IMG/VR virus record: IMGVR_UViG_3300044950_000235
Span: 1-43,321 of that record
Strand: one strand, 5' to 3'
DNA from: a virus
Length of the DNA: 43,321 nucleotides
Every line of letters starts with the position of its first letter. The stretch's first letter is position 1. Below the pieces are notes generated by a model. That model was not told the DNA's origin and did no database searches. It was given only the letters and a program-made list of their open reading frames with translations. Both the position numbers and the translations under genes were made by a program. Shown piece after piece: positions 1-10,100 of this stretch.

Positions 1-2
1 AT

Positions 3-533
3 AACCAGTGGGGCTCTCGTATCTCTGAGAAGGGCGCTACCAAGGGTAAGGCTTGCAGCGATTCAGTTCGTATGGCAGTAGCACCTAATGGTCAGATCAA
101 TGACCCCATGTTGTTGCGTGTTCCTCCCGCATCCATCAAGGGCTTGGGCGAGTACGGCAAGATGTTGGCTAAGCGCGGTGTTGGCTATAACATGGTAGTT
201 ACCAAGGTGAGTTTTGACTTGGAAGCTGAGTCTCCTAAGTTGGTGTTCTCTGCCATTGGATTGTTGGACGACGAAGGCTTTGCAGAAGTGCAAGACGTGA
301 TTACTTCTGACTTGGTATCCAACATCCTCGGAGCATCCGAGACTGCGGTAGTTGCCATTGCCGATGCTGCTGAGCCAGCACCAGTAGTTAAGAAAGCTGC
401 GCCTAAGGTAGCGGTAGAACCCGAGGAGGCCGAAGCTCCTAAGGCTAAGCCAGTAGCCAAAGCCAAACCTGCTCCCGCACCTGCGGAAGAAGAACTTGAG
501 CTTGATTTAGACGGTATCAGTTTCGACGACTAA
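3..533 (+). CDS. Probable phage ssDNA-binding protein (5' partial)
   Basis: The reading frame is open from the left edge, so the N-terminus lies outside the window; the internal ATG at 72 is not likely to be the true start. The visible part is a compact N-terminal domain of about 115 residues, then an Ala/Pro/Lys/Glu-rich linker, then a very acidic tail ending ELELDLDGISFDD. That layout is typical of single-stranded DNA-binding proteins, whose acidic tail contacts replication partners. The adjacent downstream primase-helicase on the same strand supports a replication role. The domain itself was not matched to a named family, so the call rests on layout and context. An unrelated replication accessory protein remains possible. 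Confidence 0.55.
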   Translation, partial: NQWGSRISEKGATKGKACSDSVRMAVAPNGQINDPMLLRVPPASIKGLGEYGKMLAKRGVGYNMVVTKVSFDLEAESPKLVFSAIGLLDDEGFAEVQDVITSDLVSNILGASETAVVAIADAAEPAPVVKKAAPKVAVEPEEAEAPKAKPVAKAKPAPAPAEEELELDLDGISFDD

Positions 534-540
534 AGTCCCC

Positions 541-568
541 GTGGAGGGATTCAATGCAATCCCTCCAC
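541..568 (+). promoter_or_regulatory. Perfect 11-bp intergenic hairpin
   Basis: GTGGAGGGATT at 541-551 and AATCCCTCCAC at 558-568 are exact reverse complements around a 6-nt loop. The hairpin starts 7 nt after the stop of the ssDNA-binding-like gene. No T-run follows, so it is not a classical intrinsic terminator. An RNA-processing or mRNA-stabilising element between the two replication genes is more likely. This function is inferred. Confidence 0.7.
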
Positions 569-584
569 CACAAGAAGGAATAAC

Positions 585-635
585 ATGGCAGTTACTAACA
601 TAGGGGCCAGACTATGGATACCCTCGAATTTCTAA
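585..635 (+). CDS. Possible 16-residue leader peptide overlapping the primase start
   Basis: An ATG at 585 lies 4 nt after an AAGGAA Shine-Dalgarno sequence, the best ribosome site in this gap. It opens a 16-codon frame (MAVTNIGARLWIPSNF) that ends at 635. It overlaps the first 22 nt of the primase-helicase gene in another frame. Translation could deliver ribosomes to the primase ATG at 614, which has only a weak AGGGG of its own. It may be a coupling leader rather than a functional peptide. Nothing in the peptide was recognised. Confidence 0.3.
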   Translation: MAVTNIGARLWIPSNF

Positions 636-3600
636 AAACAATACTTCCCGAACATGGTATTCACTACTTAGCACTGTTCAAAGAGGGATACAAGTTCCCA
701 GCGCACAAAGCGTATGACGACTTGGACACTATGGCGGCAGCTATCGACGGCATGGCAAACAGCCAGTCGCTTTCGGTGTACCACGCTTGCGCCACATACC
801 AAAAAGCCGTAATAGAAGTAGAAGATGGTGACAAGATTAAACGAAAGTACCGCATCCCCGAGAACTGGGATAGGGCTCGATCATTCTGGGTAGACCTAGA
901 TTGCGGCCAAGACAAATTTGATAAGGGTCAGGGCTACTTGACCAAGTTAGATGCTACCAAGGCAGTGTTCAAGTTTTCTGCACTGGTTGGCTGGCCTAGG
1001 CCAATGCTAGTTGACTCCGGTAATGGGCTTCATGCTTACTGGCCGCTTACCAAAGACATCAAAGCAGAATCATGGCGCAGGGTAGCTGGGGTGCTTAAAG
1101 CATCGCTGGCTCACGCTGGAGTTCTTGCAGACCCTACCCGAACAGCAGACTTTAGTTCTATCCTAAGACCGGCCGGGTCAACCAATCGAAAGAATGGTAA
1201 TGCAAAGCCCGTAGTCGTAAAGTTCACCGGTATTCCCACAGACCCAAAAGAACTTGCCGAGGCCATTAACAACTACGCCGTCACCAACAGCGTGAAACTT
1301 ATTCGGGAGCAGAGCAGCAGGGCCGCACCAGTTAGCGACTTGAATTCTGACCTGACCGGCCACCTTACGCAGTACCCCGATGTTCCAACAGATGCCGATG
1401 AGATGGCTTCCAAGTGCGCTCAAGTTGCTGTCATGCGAGATACCGGCGGGAATGTTGAGTACAACATGTGGCAGAAAATTATTGGGCTGCTTACCTTCTG
1501 CGAGAACGGCCGGGAACTGGCTCAACTGTGGACTGCAAACCGCGAAGAGACGGGGCACACTAACCTAGACTGGGATGTTAAGTTTGATTCGTGGAACTCA
1601 GGGCCTACGCTCTGCACCACACTGGAAACTTGCAAGCCTCAGGGGTGTAGCGGTTGTCCATACAAAGGCAAGATTGCAACTCCTTTGGCGCTAGGTAGGG
1701 TAATCCCTATAAACCAAGAAGTAGTTGAGGAAGTCATCAACGACGAGGGCGAACCAGCCGAGGCCACAATTCCAGCGCTTCCCCAAGGATATGTATGGGA
1801 TGGGCGTCTTCTATCGCGGCTACTGCCTGACAAGCAGGGTGTTCTACACCCTTTGGCGTTCTGTGAAAACTTGTTTTATCCTACCTCCCGTATTCGGGGT
1901 GAAGATGGCACGTTTAGGTACGGCATCCGCTTCCACCTACCCGACAAACGAGTGCGGGACTTTGAAATAACCGGAGAGTCCGTAGCATCGCCAGTAGATT
2001 TACTCCGAGGACTGGCTAAATACGAACTTACTAAGAGCAACCACAAAGACGCAGGAAACCACATGGCCGCGTACCTACTAGATCAACTGCAGTCGCTAAA
2101 ACGACGCATCACAGAAACCAACACGCTTACCTCGTTCGGATGGAAAGACAACTACAAGAACTTCTTACTTGGAGACAACCTCTACAGCGAAGACGGAACC
2201 GAACGCAAGGTTTTAGTCGGAGGCAATGCTAGGGAGAAGGCCAGCGCCTTCATTAACCCCAAGGGCTCCCTAGAGAAGTACGCAGAGTCCCTAAACTTTA
2301 TGTACAGCCGTCCGGGTGCAGCTCACTGGCAGTACACCATATGCGCTGGCTGGGGTTCGCTCCTGTCCCACTACTGCGAAGATTTGTACAAGGGGTTGAT
2401 TGTGGCGTTGCATGGTGGTGACACCGGCCGTGGGAAGACAACTGTATGTCATGCTGCTATGGCAGCTTTCGGGCAGCCAGCCAAGATGACCCTCAACTCC
2501 AAGGACGGATTTACTACCAATGCTTTGTGGGCTACGTTGGGTGTTTACAACAACATCCCAGTTCTGGTAGATGAGTTGACTGCCGTTGACCCTGCTACTT
2601 TTAGCGACATTGCTTACGGGGTATCCAACGGACAAGACAAGACACGCATGACTTCCAAAGGTGGCGCGGTAGTATTTGCCAAGTCGTCGGAGTGGAGACT
2701 CAACGTATATGTTACTGGTAACAAGGATTTCCACGGGCTGCTAGCGTCCAACCAAGCTAACTCCCAAGCCGAGGCGGTTCGCCTTATCCAGTTAAGCATT
2801 GACCGGTACGCGCCGCTTATGCTTATTGACCGGAGTAAGTTTGCCAACACGGATGCGGGTGAGGAAGACTGGAAATCAGCATCATCGCTCCTAGCTGCAG
2901 AGCACATTAAGAAGATGCAATTGAACTGCGGTCACGCAGGTGTTGCCCTGATTAAGTACATTCTTGCTAATGAAGCCGAGGTGTCCAAGCATATGCAGGA
3001 AGCACTGGCCTTCTTTACGCAGCAGTTGCCAAGCCCCAAGTACCGGTTCTATCGCGCCCACAGTGCTTGCACTATGGTGATTGCAAAGATTGCTGAAAAA
3101 ATAGGCATCATCAACTTTGACTTGTCGGCACTGGGAACCTTTACGCTGAAACTTGTAAACGACTTAGCCGAGTCTGTCATGGAGACCAACACAGTATCTG
3201 CGGATGACGCGTTCAACCGCATGGTCAGCTACCTAGGGCCAAGGATTATTGTTACTACAGAATATCGGGACAAGCGCGACGGCCGAGGGCCTGAGAGCCC
3301 ACGCAACCGTATCCTTGGGGAAGTGGCTGGGCGTTACATCTTGGGGACTAACAACCACAAGGAGAACTCAGGTCACCTTATGCTGTCCCAGAAGGAAGTG
3401 CGTGACTGGTGTATGAAGAACCGGATTGACTTCAAAGCCATGATGGACAGCCTTGACAAAGACGGAGCACTCATCAAGATATGCAAGCCCGGAGAGAAAG
3501 TTACCATGACTAGGGGGACAGACTACCCCATAGTGCAGCAGCGTTGCATTGTCGTGGACACGTTGAAGTTGGATATAGACTCGATTGCCCCTGCACTTTC

Positions 3601-3646
3601 ACTGGTAAGCAATCAATTTGACGGAATCGCTGCTGGCGATGTATGA
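614..3646 (+). CDS. Fused primase-helicase (AEP-type primase plus DUF927-like ATPase)
   Basis: The protein has 1010 residues. The N-terminal third carries archaeo-eukaryotic primase-like signatures: an FWVDLDCG metal-binding DxD near residues 91-98, an SGNGLHAYWP motif near 135-144, and a PAGSTNRKNG segment near 187-196. A Cys-rich patch (CKPQGCSGCPYKG, about 340-352) may bind zinc. The C-terminal half has a Walker A motif (GGDTGRGKTT, about 600-609) and a Walker B-like NIPVLVDEL near 648-656, as in DUF927/superfamily 3-like phage helicases. It probably makes primers and unwinds the fork, working with the upstream ssDNA-binding-like protein. No DNA polymerase is present here, so that gene probably lies in the missing part. 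The gene ends 44 nt before a strong terminator. Confidence 0.85.
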   Translation: MDTLEFLKTILPEHGIHYLALFKEGYKFPAHKAYDDLDTMAAAIDGMANSQSLSVYHACATYQKAVIEVEDGDKIKRKYRIPENWDRARSFWVDLDCGQDKFDKGQGYLTKLDATKAVFKFSALVGWPRPMLVDSGNGLHAYWPLTKDIKAESWRRVAGVLKASLAHAGVLADPTRTADFSSILRPAGSTNRKNGNAKPVVVKFTGIPTDPKELAEAINNYAVTNSVKLIREQSSRAAPVSDLNSDLTGHLTQYPDVPTDADEMASKCAQVAVMRDTGGNVEYNMWQKIIGLLTFCENGRELAQLWTANREETGHTNLDWDVKFDSWNSGPTLCTTLETCKPQGCSGCPYKGKIATPLALGRVIPINQEVVEEVINDEGEPAEATIPALPQGYVWDGRLLSRLLPDKQGVLHPLAFCENLFYPTSRIRGEDGTFRYGIRFHLPDKRVRDFEITGESVASPVDLLRGLAKYELTKSNHKDAGNHMAAYLLDQLQSLKRRITETNTLTSFGWKDNYKNFLLGDNLYSEDGTERKVLVGGNAREKASAFINPKGSLEKYAESLNFMYSRPGAAHWQYTICAGWGSLLSHYCEDLYKGLIVALHGGDTGRGKTTVCHAAMAAFGQPAKMTLNSKDGFTTNALWATLGVYNNIPVLVDELTAVDPATFSDIAYGVSNGQDKTRMTSKGGAVVFAKSSEWRLNVYVTGNKDFHGLLASNQANSQAEAVRLIQLSIDRYAPLMLIDRSKFANTDAGEEDWKSASSLLAAEHIKKMQLNCGHAGVALIKYILANEAEVSKHMQEALAFFTQQLPSPKYRFYRAHSACTMVIAKIAEKIGIINFDLSALGTFTLKLVNDLAESVMETNTVSADDAFNRMVSYLGPRIIVTTEYRDKRDGRGPESPRNRILGEVAGRYILGTNNHKENSGHLMLSQKEVRDWCMKNRIDFKAMMDSLDKDGALIKICKPGEKVTMTRGTDYPIVQQRCIVVDTLKLDIDSIAPALSLVSNQFDGIAAGDV

Positions 3647-3690
3647 TGCAAGGGCTAGTTGCCATGCTAGCTCTCCTTGTGGTTGAAGTT

Positions 3691-3717
3691 AGGGGCCCTT
3701 CGGGGCCCCTCTTTTTT
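3691..3717 (+). terminator. Rho-independent terminator after the primase-helicase
   Basis: AGGGGCCC (3691-3698), a TTCG loop and GGGCCCCT (3703-3710) form a perfect 8-bp GC stem followed by C and six T. It closes the + strand replication block. The T-run overlaps the 3' end of the convergent - strand gene. On the - strand the stem has no T-run after it, but it may still slow transcription leaving the late block. Confidence 0.93.
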
Positions 3718-3901
3718 ACTTCTTCATACCTTTGTGCATACCGGGTTCCATCTTTTTTTCCATAGCAGCATAGGATTTTTTACCCGGAGCCATTTTCTTT
3801 TCGGCGGCTTCCATTTTCATGGACTCACCCTTACCAAAAGGATTGGCTTTGTTAGCTTTGTTGGTAGCGGTACGTTGACCGCGCATTGGCATAGATTTCA
3901 T
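3716..3901 (-). CDS. Small Lys/Met-rich basic protein, end of late block
   Basis: This 61-residue protein is strongly basic and has repeated Lys-Met motifs (EKKMAPGKK, EKKMEPGMHKGMKK). It was not recognised. The start is supported by GGAG 7 nt upstream of the ATG. It is the last gene of the - strand late block, after the giant internal virion protein and another small basic protein. Its charge suggests nucleic-acid or membrane binding, and packaging in the virion would fit its position; this is inference. The run of lysines and methionines could also mark a poorly conserved tail gene of the operon. Confidence 0.6.
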   Translation of the reverse strand: MKSMPMRGQRTATNKANKANPFGKGESMKMEAAEKKMAPGKKSYAAMEKKMEPGMHKGMKK

Positions 3902-3931
3902 AAAAGTTCTCCAGTTAAAAATTAGTTGCCA

Positions 3932-4192
3932 TTACCACTTCACCTTATCAGCCCAGTAAGCTGCAGACATTGGCCCTTTTGCAATATTCTTTGCGTGGCG
4001 ATCTTTGAATGCTTTGTTACGAGCAGACCCATCAGGGCTACCCGAAACTCCTTGCTGGCCAAAGTGAATAGTTTTTACTTGGTCACCTGACTTAGCCACC
4101 ACAACATGGCTCTTGGTTGGATGACTTGGAGTAGCCTTGGGCTTGTTGTAGCCCGATACCCCAGCGCGTTCTAAACGAGAATCTTTCTTCAT
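3932..4192 (-). CDS. Small basic conserved-type phage protein, unknown function
   Basis: The protein has 86 residues, is rich in Lys and Arg, and ends AAYWADKVKW. It starts with an ATG that overlaps the stop of the giant protein gene by 4 nt (ATGA), so translation is probably coupled. The N-terminal third is Pro/Ser/Lys-rich (KPKATPSHPTKSH), followed by a short beta-like stretch and a basic helix (FKDRHAKNIAKGPMSAAYW). Similar short proteins are familiar from aquatic phage genomes as hypotheticals, but no function is known to me. Its position suggests a late, possibly virion-associated protein. Confidence 0.7.
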   Translation of the reverse strand: MKKDSRLERAGVSGYNKPKATPSHPTKSHVVVAKSGDQVKTIHFGQQGVSGSPDGSARNKAFKDRHAKNIAKGPMSAAYWADKVKW

Positions 4193-7100
4193 AAAGTAGC
4201 TTCCTCAGTTACGGCACGTTTGTTTGCCTTGTTGAACTGTACACCGCCGCGTGTGTCGCGTTCCCGTTTTGCTTGCTCTTGGGGAGCCCGTAGCAATATG
4301 GACAACGGCTGCCGAGTGTAACCTTTTTCAACTCTAGTTGCTTGCAACTTAGCCCAAGCAGCCCTAGCTTCCGCAGCAGCTTCTGTATCACGCCCCTTAA
4401 CAGCCTTGACATACTCATTCTTTATTTGAGTAGCGCGAGACTGAAATTTTTGGTCTTGGTCACGAATGTTCTGCTGGCGTTCGTACACAACAGCCTGCTT
4501 AACTGGTTGAATTCCAAATAACTGCAGTAAGCCAGCCATCGCGCTAATGTCTTCCGCTGGAAGAATAACGTCGCCATTACGACGAGTCATACCTTCGGTC
4601 TGCATACGGTACGCTTTCATGGCGTCACCGACACCCTTAGGCATTGTCCGCTCGATACCTTTATGCCAATCCCCAGCAAGCATTAGTCCCAAGCCGTCTA
4701 CCATATTGGCAGTCATACCTAGGGAAGCTCCGCCAACTAGCGTACCGACAGTCTGGAAAAGACCAGCACGAGTAGTTATGTCCGCGTTGTTGAATGGCAG
4801 TACCGACAGCATATTACCCGCACCAACTTTACCGGAAATGTCAGCACCTAGTAAAGTAGGAGTTCCACGCAGTACCATGTTGGAAATATCTTCATCACCT
4901 ATGGCCTTGCGAATCTCTTGGGTCAGGTTGTAGTCTTCGTCGTCGTCGCCAAACATAGCACCAATAATCCACGATAAAGCCGCGTATCCGGGCAAGCCCA
5001 TTGCACCGGCCAGCACCCCAGTGTGGGCAAGAGAGTAACCTAGCGTACGCAGAGCGGCAGCACGTTCAGCAGGATTGGTGAATGCATCTTTAATCAGCTT
5101 TGCATGGAACGCCAACTGAATAAGCTGGAACTTGCGGAACTGCAAAGCAACCTTACCGACCGGGTTGTTAAACGCCCTAGGCGCATTGAAGCTGGTGTAA
5201 TCACCGTGAGTTTCTGTCAGGATACGACCGGCATACTCAGTAGCTTTGGCTTCATCTTTAGTCTTGGCAAACTCAAGGCGGTAAGCAGCCATCGCTGTAG
5301 ACAACCGGTTAACAGACTCAACTTTCTGCACTGCCAGACGGAGCGCCTTGTCAACAGCGTTGAACTTCTCGCGGATAGCCCCTTGGCCCTCGATGCGGAA
5401 CTCACCAATCTCGCTGTCCAGACCGATGTCAATCTTGCCTTGGTCAGCTAAAGTCTTAATGGCGTTACGCACATCAGCCGGAACTTGAGCAAAGTCAAAC
5501 TGTTGCTTGAGCAACTTAGCACTACGCATGACCGGGCCGAGCTCGGTGTACGCTTTGAACAAGGCTGCCGATGCTGCGGTGTAGTCGTGGCGACCCGCCA
5601 TAGCCGGTACGGACATAATCCAAGGCTGGGTCAAGTTCTGCAAGTAGTACGCTGGGCTAGTAGCCAAGAAGTACACAGACGACATGCGGGTTAACTTGTT
5701 CAGCCAAGGGTTTGGAGAATAGTCCATCGACTGCATGTAGCGTTTAGACAACTCGTTGAGCAACTCCGACCTGCGAGCGCGGTCTCCGGTCTTGGCCTGA
5801 TTACGCATTTGTTGCAGCGCGTCTTGTACTTGGGGGTTGTACTTGACCGAAGCCATGAACTGGGCATCAGCACGACCCTGTTGAGCAAACGACTGTAGCA
5901 TATCCAGTTCACCAGCAACTCCACGGCGACGCATCTCTGACTTACGAGCACTGCCCTCTGCCAAAGCCTCCAAGTACATCTGGCTCACTATGCTCAAGAG
6001 TTTAGATGCTGACTTGTCTCCGGCTTGCAAATTACCTTCAACCTTAGCCCGCATCTTGGTCAACTCGCGTAGCGAGGACGCACCACCAAACAGTTCATCA
6101 GCAACGGTATCGCGCTCAGCAATGTCAACAGACTCAAAGAATCCTTGGTCTTGCAACTGCGACTGCAGCGTACGGGCATCCCATTTACCGTCAGTAAAAC
6201 TCACATGGTAGTGGTCACCATCGTTCTCTAATTTGGCAAGAGCAACTTTGTCTTTGCGCTGTTCAGCAGCCGCGTACTCGGCAGACTTGGCAATAACCAC
6301 ATGGCTACCAGTACGTTTGATAGGTGCATACGGCAGGCCATCGCGTACCTTAAATAGAGTGTCAAAGCGTTTAAGCGTAGAAACCTTTTCGCCTTTGAGC
6401 TTACCCTCGGCTTCTTTGTCGCCCATATCTTGGGCAGACTTAATCATGGCGTCGTACTCGCTAACAGCGGAGTCAATTACCACTTTCTTCTTCTGCGACA
6501 GGACGGTAGAACCGTGCTCAAAGATAGCCTTTACCAGCTTCTGGGTTTCTGGAGCCAACGCATCAAACCGGTCACCCATAACGTCGTCGCGGTATTTGCC
6601 GTATCCCCACTTGGTTTCCCGTGTGGAGTCAAATAAGAACTGGTTAAAGCTGCTAGGCCCGATGCCCCGGTCTTGCTCTGGTACAAGCGCGTACATATCA
6701 GCAATTTTTTCAACAGTGCGTTCGGCTTCGCGGGCTTCTGACTTGCTTGCAGAGATTAAGTCCGCAAAGTTTCTAGCCGAGGTAAGCCCACCGGCAACCG
6801 CACGGTTCACCAAGTCACTTGTAAACACTAACTTGTCAAGGCCCTTACCAGCAAAGTCACCAAGCGCAGCTAAAGAATTACGAACTGGCTGCTGCAACGC
6901 CTGAGGCAGCTTGGCAATATTTTTCTGGACTAGCCCTTGGTCTGGGCGGTTGAGGAACCTTGGCCGGTTTGGTTGAAGGGGGTTAGAGAGCCCCGAGCCT
7001 CCACGATTTGACGGGGCTTGCGGCCCGCGTTCTTTAACCGGTGTTCTTGCAGCTGCTTGAGCCGCTGTGCTACTTTCAGCTTGTTTTGTGGTTGCATCTG

Positions 7101-10100
7101 TAATCTCCATGAAAGCAAAAGCCTTAGGCAAGTTTTCTTCGAGAAAACTATTACCGCCGGGTGTGTTAAACATAGCCCACAACTGGGCAAACATCTCTAA
7201 GCGAACTTCGTCGGAAGTCAGTTTACTATTTTTGCTACGGTCTAAAGGGTACTTGAATGTTGTAGCAAAATCAGAATCCGGGTTGTTAGTTGCGTACTCA
7301 GCAATCTCAATGGCAACTGCGCCCCGTGCAATGATTCTATTGTCTTTTACCTGCAAGTTAAATTCTGGCTGGCTGGAGTGAATACCATTCTCTCCAAAAG
7401 CATTGTCGGCAATGTGGCCCAACTCGTGGTGGATAGCCCACTCGGATTTGGTTCTATCTACAAGAACCCCGGAGCGAACGGCCACAGTCTGCTTGCCATC
7501 TACCATCATTATGGCGGCATCAAAGTCCACGGTGTCTGGGGCAATCATCCAAGTCTCTACGCCATCAATGACGCTCTGCATACCGTTGGTTTCGTAATGG
7601 CGCAAGGCAGCATCCACGCCGGGAGAGCGACGAAGACTTTCCACATCGGTAATCAGACCATCAAACTTTAGTCCCTCGGCTTTGACTTCAACCGTGTCTC
7701 CACGCTCTAACTGGCGTATTGCACTGGCTTGGGTGCTTAACGCGGATTTCAACGCATTAGCTGTTCTGTTTGAGTCCCGGCTAGAAACAATATCTGAAGG
7801 GTTAATGCTTTCTTGGGAAACTGTAATACGTTCCCCGTTTCGGTCATAGCCACTAAAAACCGACTGGTCTTGGCTAGTAAAGCCATCCAAACGAGTGCCG
7901 TTAGCCAGAGTTACAGGGTTGCGTAGCTCTCTACCAAACTCAGGCTGTCCGGCTACATTTTCTTTACCGAGATACAAGTCAGTAGCAAACAACTGCTTTG
8001 GTTTTTCCCGCTCCATCCTGCGGATTTGAGCAGTAGTTACGTTTTCTTCCTTGCCGACTTGGGTTCTGTCTACGGTAGTGGTCTTTGCGTTTGGTACTAC
8101 CGAAGTTGTAGTCTTTGTCTTAGGGGTAAACGTAGTCCGGGTCAGGTCGTCTTTACCGGATTTGTTTTGCGCAGTGGCTCCAGTCAGAAACTCACCAGTC
8201 AACTCGGCTTTGTCAGGGACAATGAACAGCGCTGCGCCATCCATCTGGGCCATGTTGTTTTCTGTAAGGCTCTTAAAAGTAGCCTTGTCTACATTGATAC
8301 AACCAAACGAGTAGCGGGAATCCCCTGCGCCTTCTTTATTTAGGGCTGCTAAACGTTGTTTGGCGTCGGTCTCTTTTGTCCAAACAGAATGGAACAGGGT
8401 TACGCTGTACTCGCCATCAATGGCTTTGTCTAAAACAAACACTTTTCCAAAGTCATAGTCACCGGCGGTATAGGCTTCGCCTTCGCTGCGCTTTGCGTCA
8501 CGCAGGCCCATAGTAAACAGACCAGCGGGTGTAATGCGGTTTTGTACTTTGTCAGTATTGCCTTTGTAGAAGTCACCCACGGTACGGCCAACCAGTACTT
8601 TCTTTTGCAAGAATAATGAGCCATCAGGCTTAAAGATAAATACGTTGGCTGTCTGCTTGTCCGTAATCACCATGAACTTGTCTTGGGAAACTAGACGGTC
8701 TTTGATGGCCGGATACAGTGTTTCGTACACTTGCTGCGCGGAAGCGGACATCTTGGCTTTTGCCTGCGCTGGTACATCTGCTTTTACCTGTACCGTTTGC
8801 GCTACAGTTTTCGGAGCCATGATAATAAGCTCGCTATTGCCAGCCATCTGCATAGGATTAAAGATCATGGCAACCGACAGTACGCCAGCGTGAATAGCTT
8901 TAATCGTAGAGCGAATGGCTCCGGCAACGGCTTCTGCACCTTTAGTTGCGTACAGGATAACGTCGGCTTTGACCCTAGCCAAGAACTCAGCGGTATCTGA
9001 CTTTACGCCGTAATGTTTTTCCAGTTGCTGGATTGCTGGCGCGGGCAGAGCTAAAACTTGAGGCTTGATAGTCTCATCAATAATCCGAGATTCCACGTCA
9101 ATGATGTTGAACTCGTCGGTTACTTTAAGTGTGTTTCCGTTCGTAGCTTCGTTGTAGTCAATAGATAGCGTGTACAACGGCAAGCCATATTTGGCGTACT
9201 GCTTAGCGGGTGAAGCGGGAGAATCTGGCAACGATTCTGCACGATCCATTTCTTTAAAAATTTTGTCTTGTTCCCGGCTAAGCTGGGTAATTCGGTCGTA
9301 AAAATCTCCGAAAGCTAACTTGGCAGCTTCTCTGTTTCCACTTTTACCTTCGGCGCTAACAATAATTTTTAAGCGTTCTTCAGCAGTAATGCCCAGAGTT
9401 TTATCAAATTTAGCTAACGCACTATCAACTTGTTCGTACTTAGCAGCAAGTTTGTCCAGCGTATCTTCTTTAGTTCCTTCTTGGGTTAGCAAGGTATCTT
9501 TTAGTATTGCAACAGGAAATACCGCATTGGTAACTACGCTATCAGTTTGGTAACCCTTGGAGGTAACACCGGCTTCAACTTTCGGCAATACCAAAATAGT
9601 ATCGCCTTCTCCAGAAAAAGCTTGCCCATCTTTTGTAGTACTAACATTTGTGCCGGGTTTAATTCCGTCGCGCATGATGGACTCTAAGTCTGCATCGGAG
9701 CGTACTGCGTGGTAAACATACTTGGACATGTCCAAGACAGTTTTGGCTGTTAAATCTTTAGTGGTGCTGGTACTCTTAACAGAAACCTTGGCCAGCTTAA
9801 CCAGTTCGGTCTTGACATCATCGGCAGTCCAGTTGTCAGGCCCAAAGCCTACAAATTCTTTTTGCTGCGCTGCAGTCAAGTCAGCAAACTTGGGAGCCTC
9901 AGGGTACTCGGCAACTACCAAGTCCCAAGATTCGGCAGCCTGTTCGGTGTCGGTCTTTATTTCTTTGGCAAAAAGACTACTGGGTTTAATTCCAGCTACA
10001 GGACGTGATTCTGATCTGTTGATAAGCGAGTGCAGTACCACAGGGATTTTTTTAATTTCAAGTTCTCTAGCAATTTGCAGTCGATGATTACCCTCAAATA

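Noticed and set aside
3677-3925. 82-codon frame on the + strand after the primase terminator
   Set aside because: It starts before the terminator, is Phe/His-rich low complexity, and lies opposite a lysine-rich gene with a good start.
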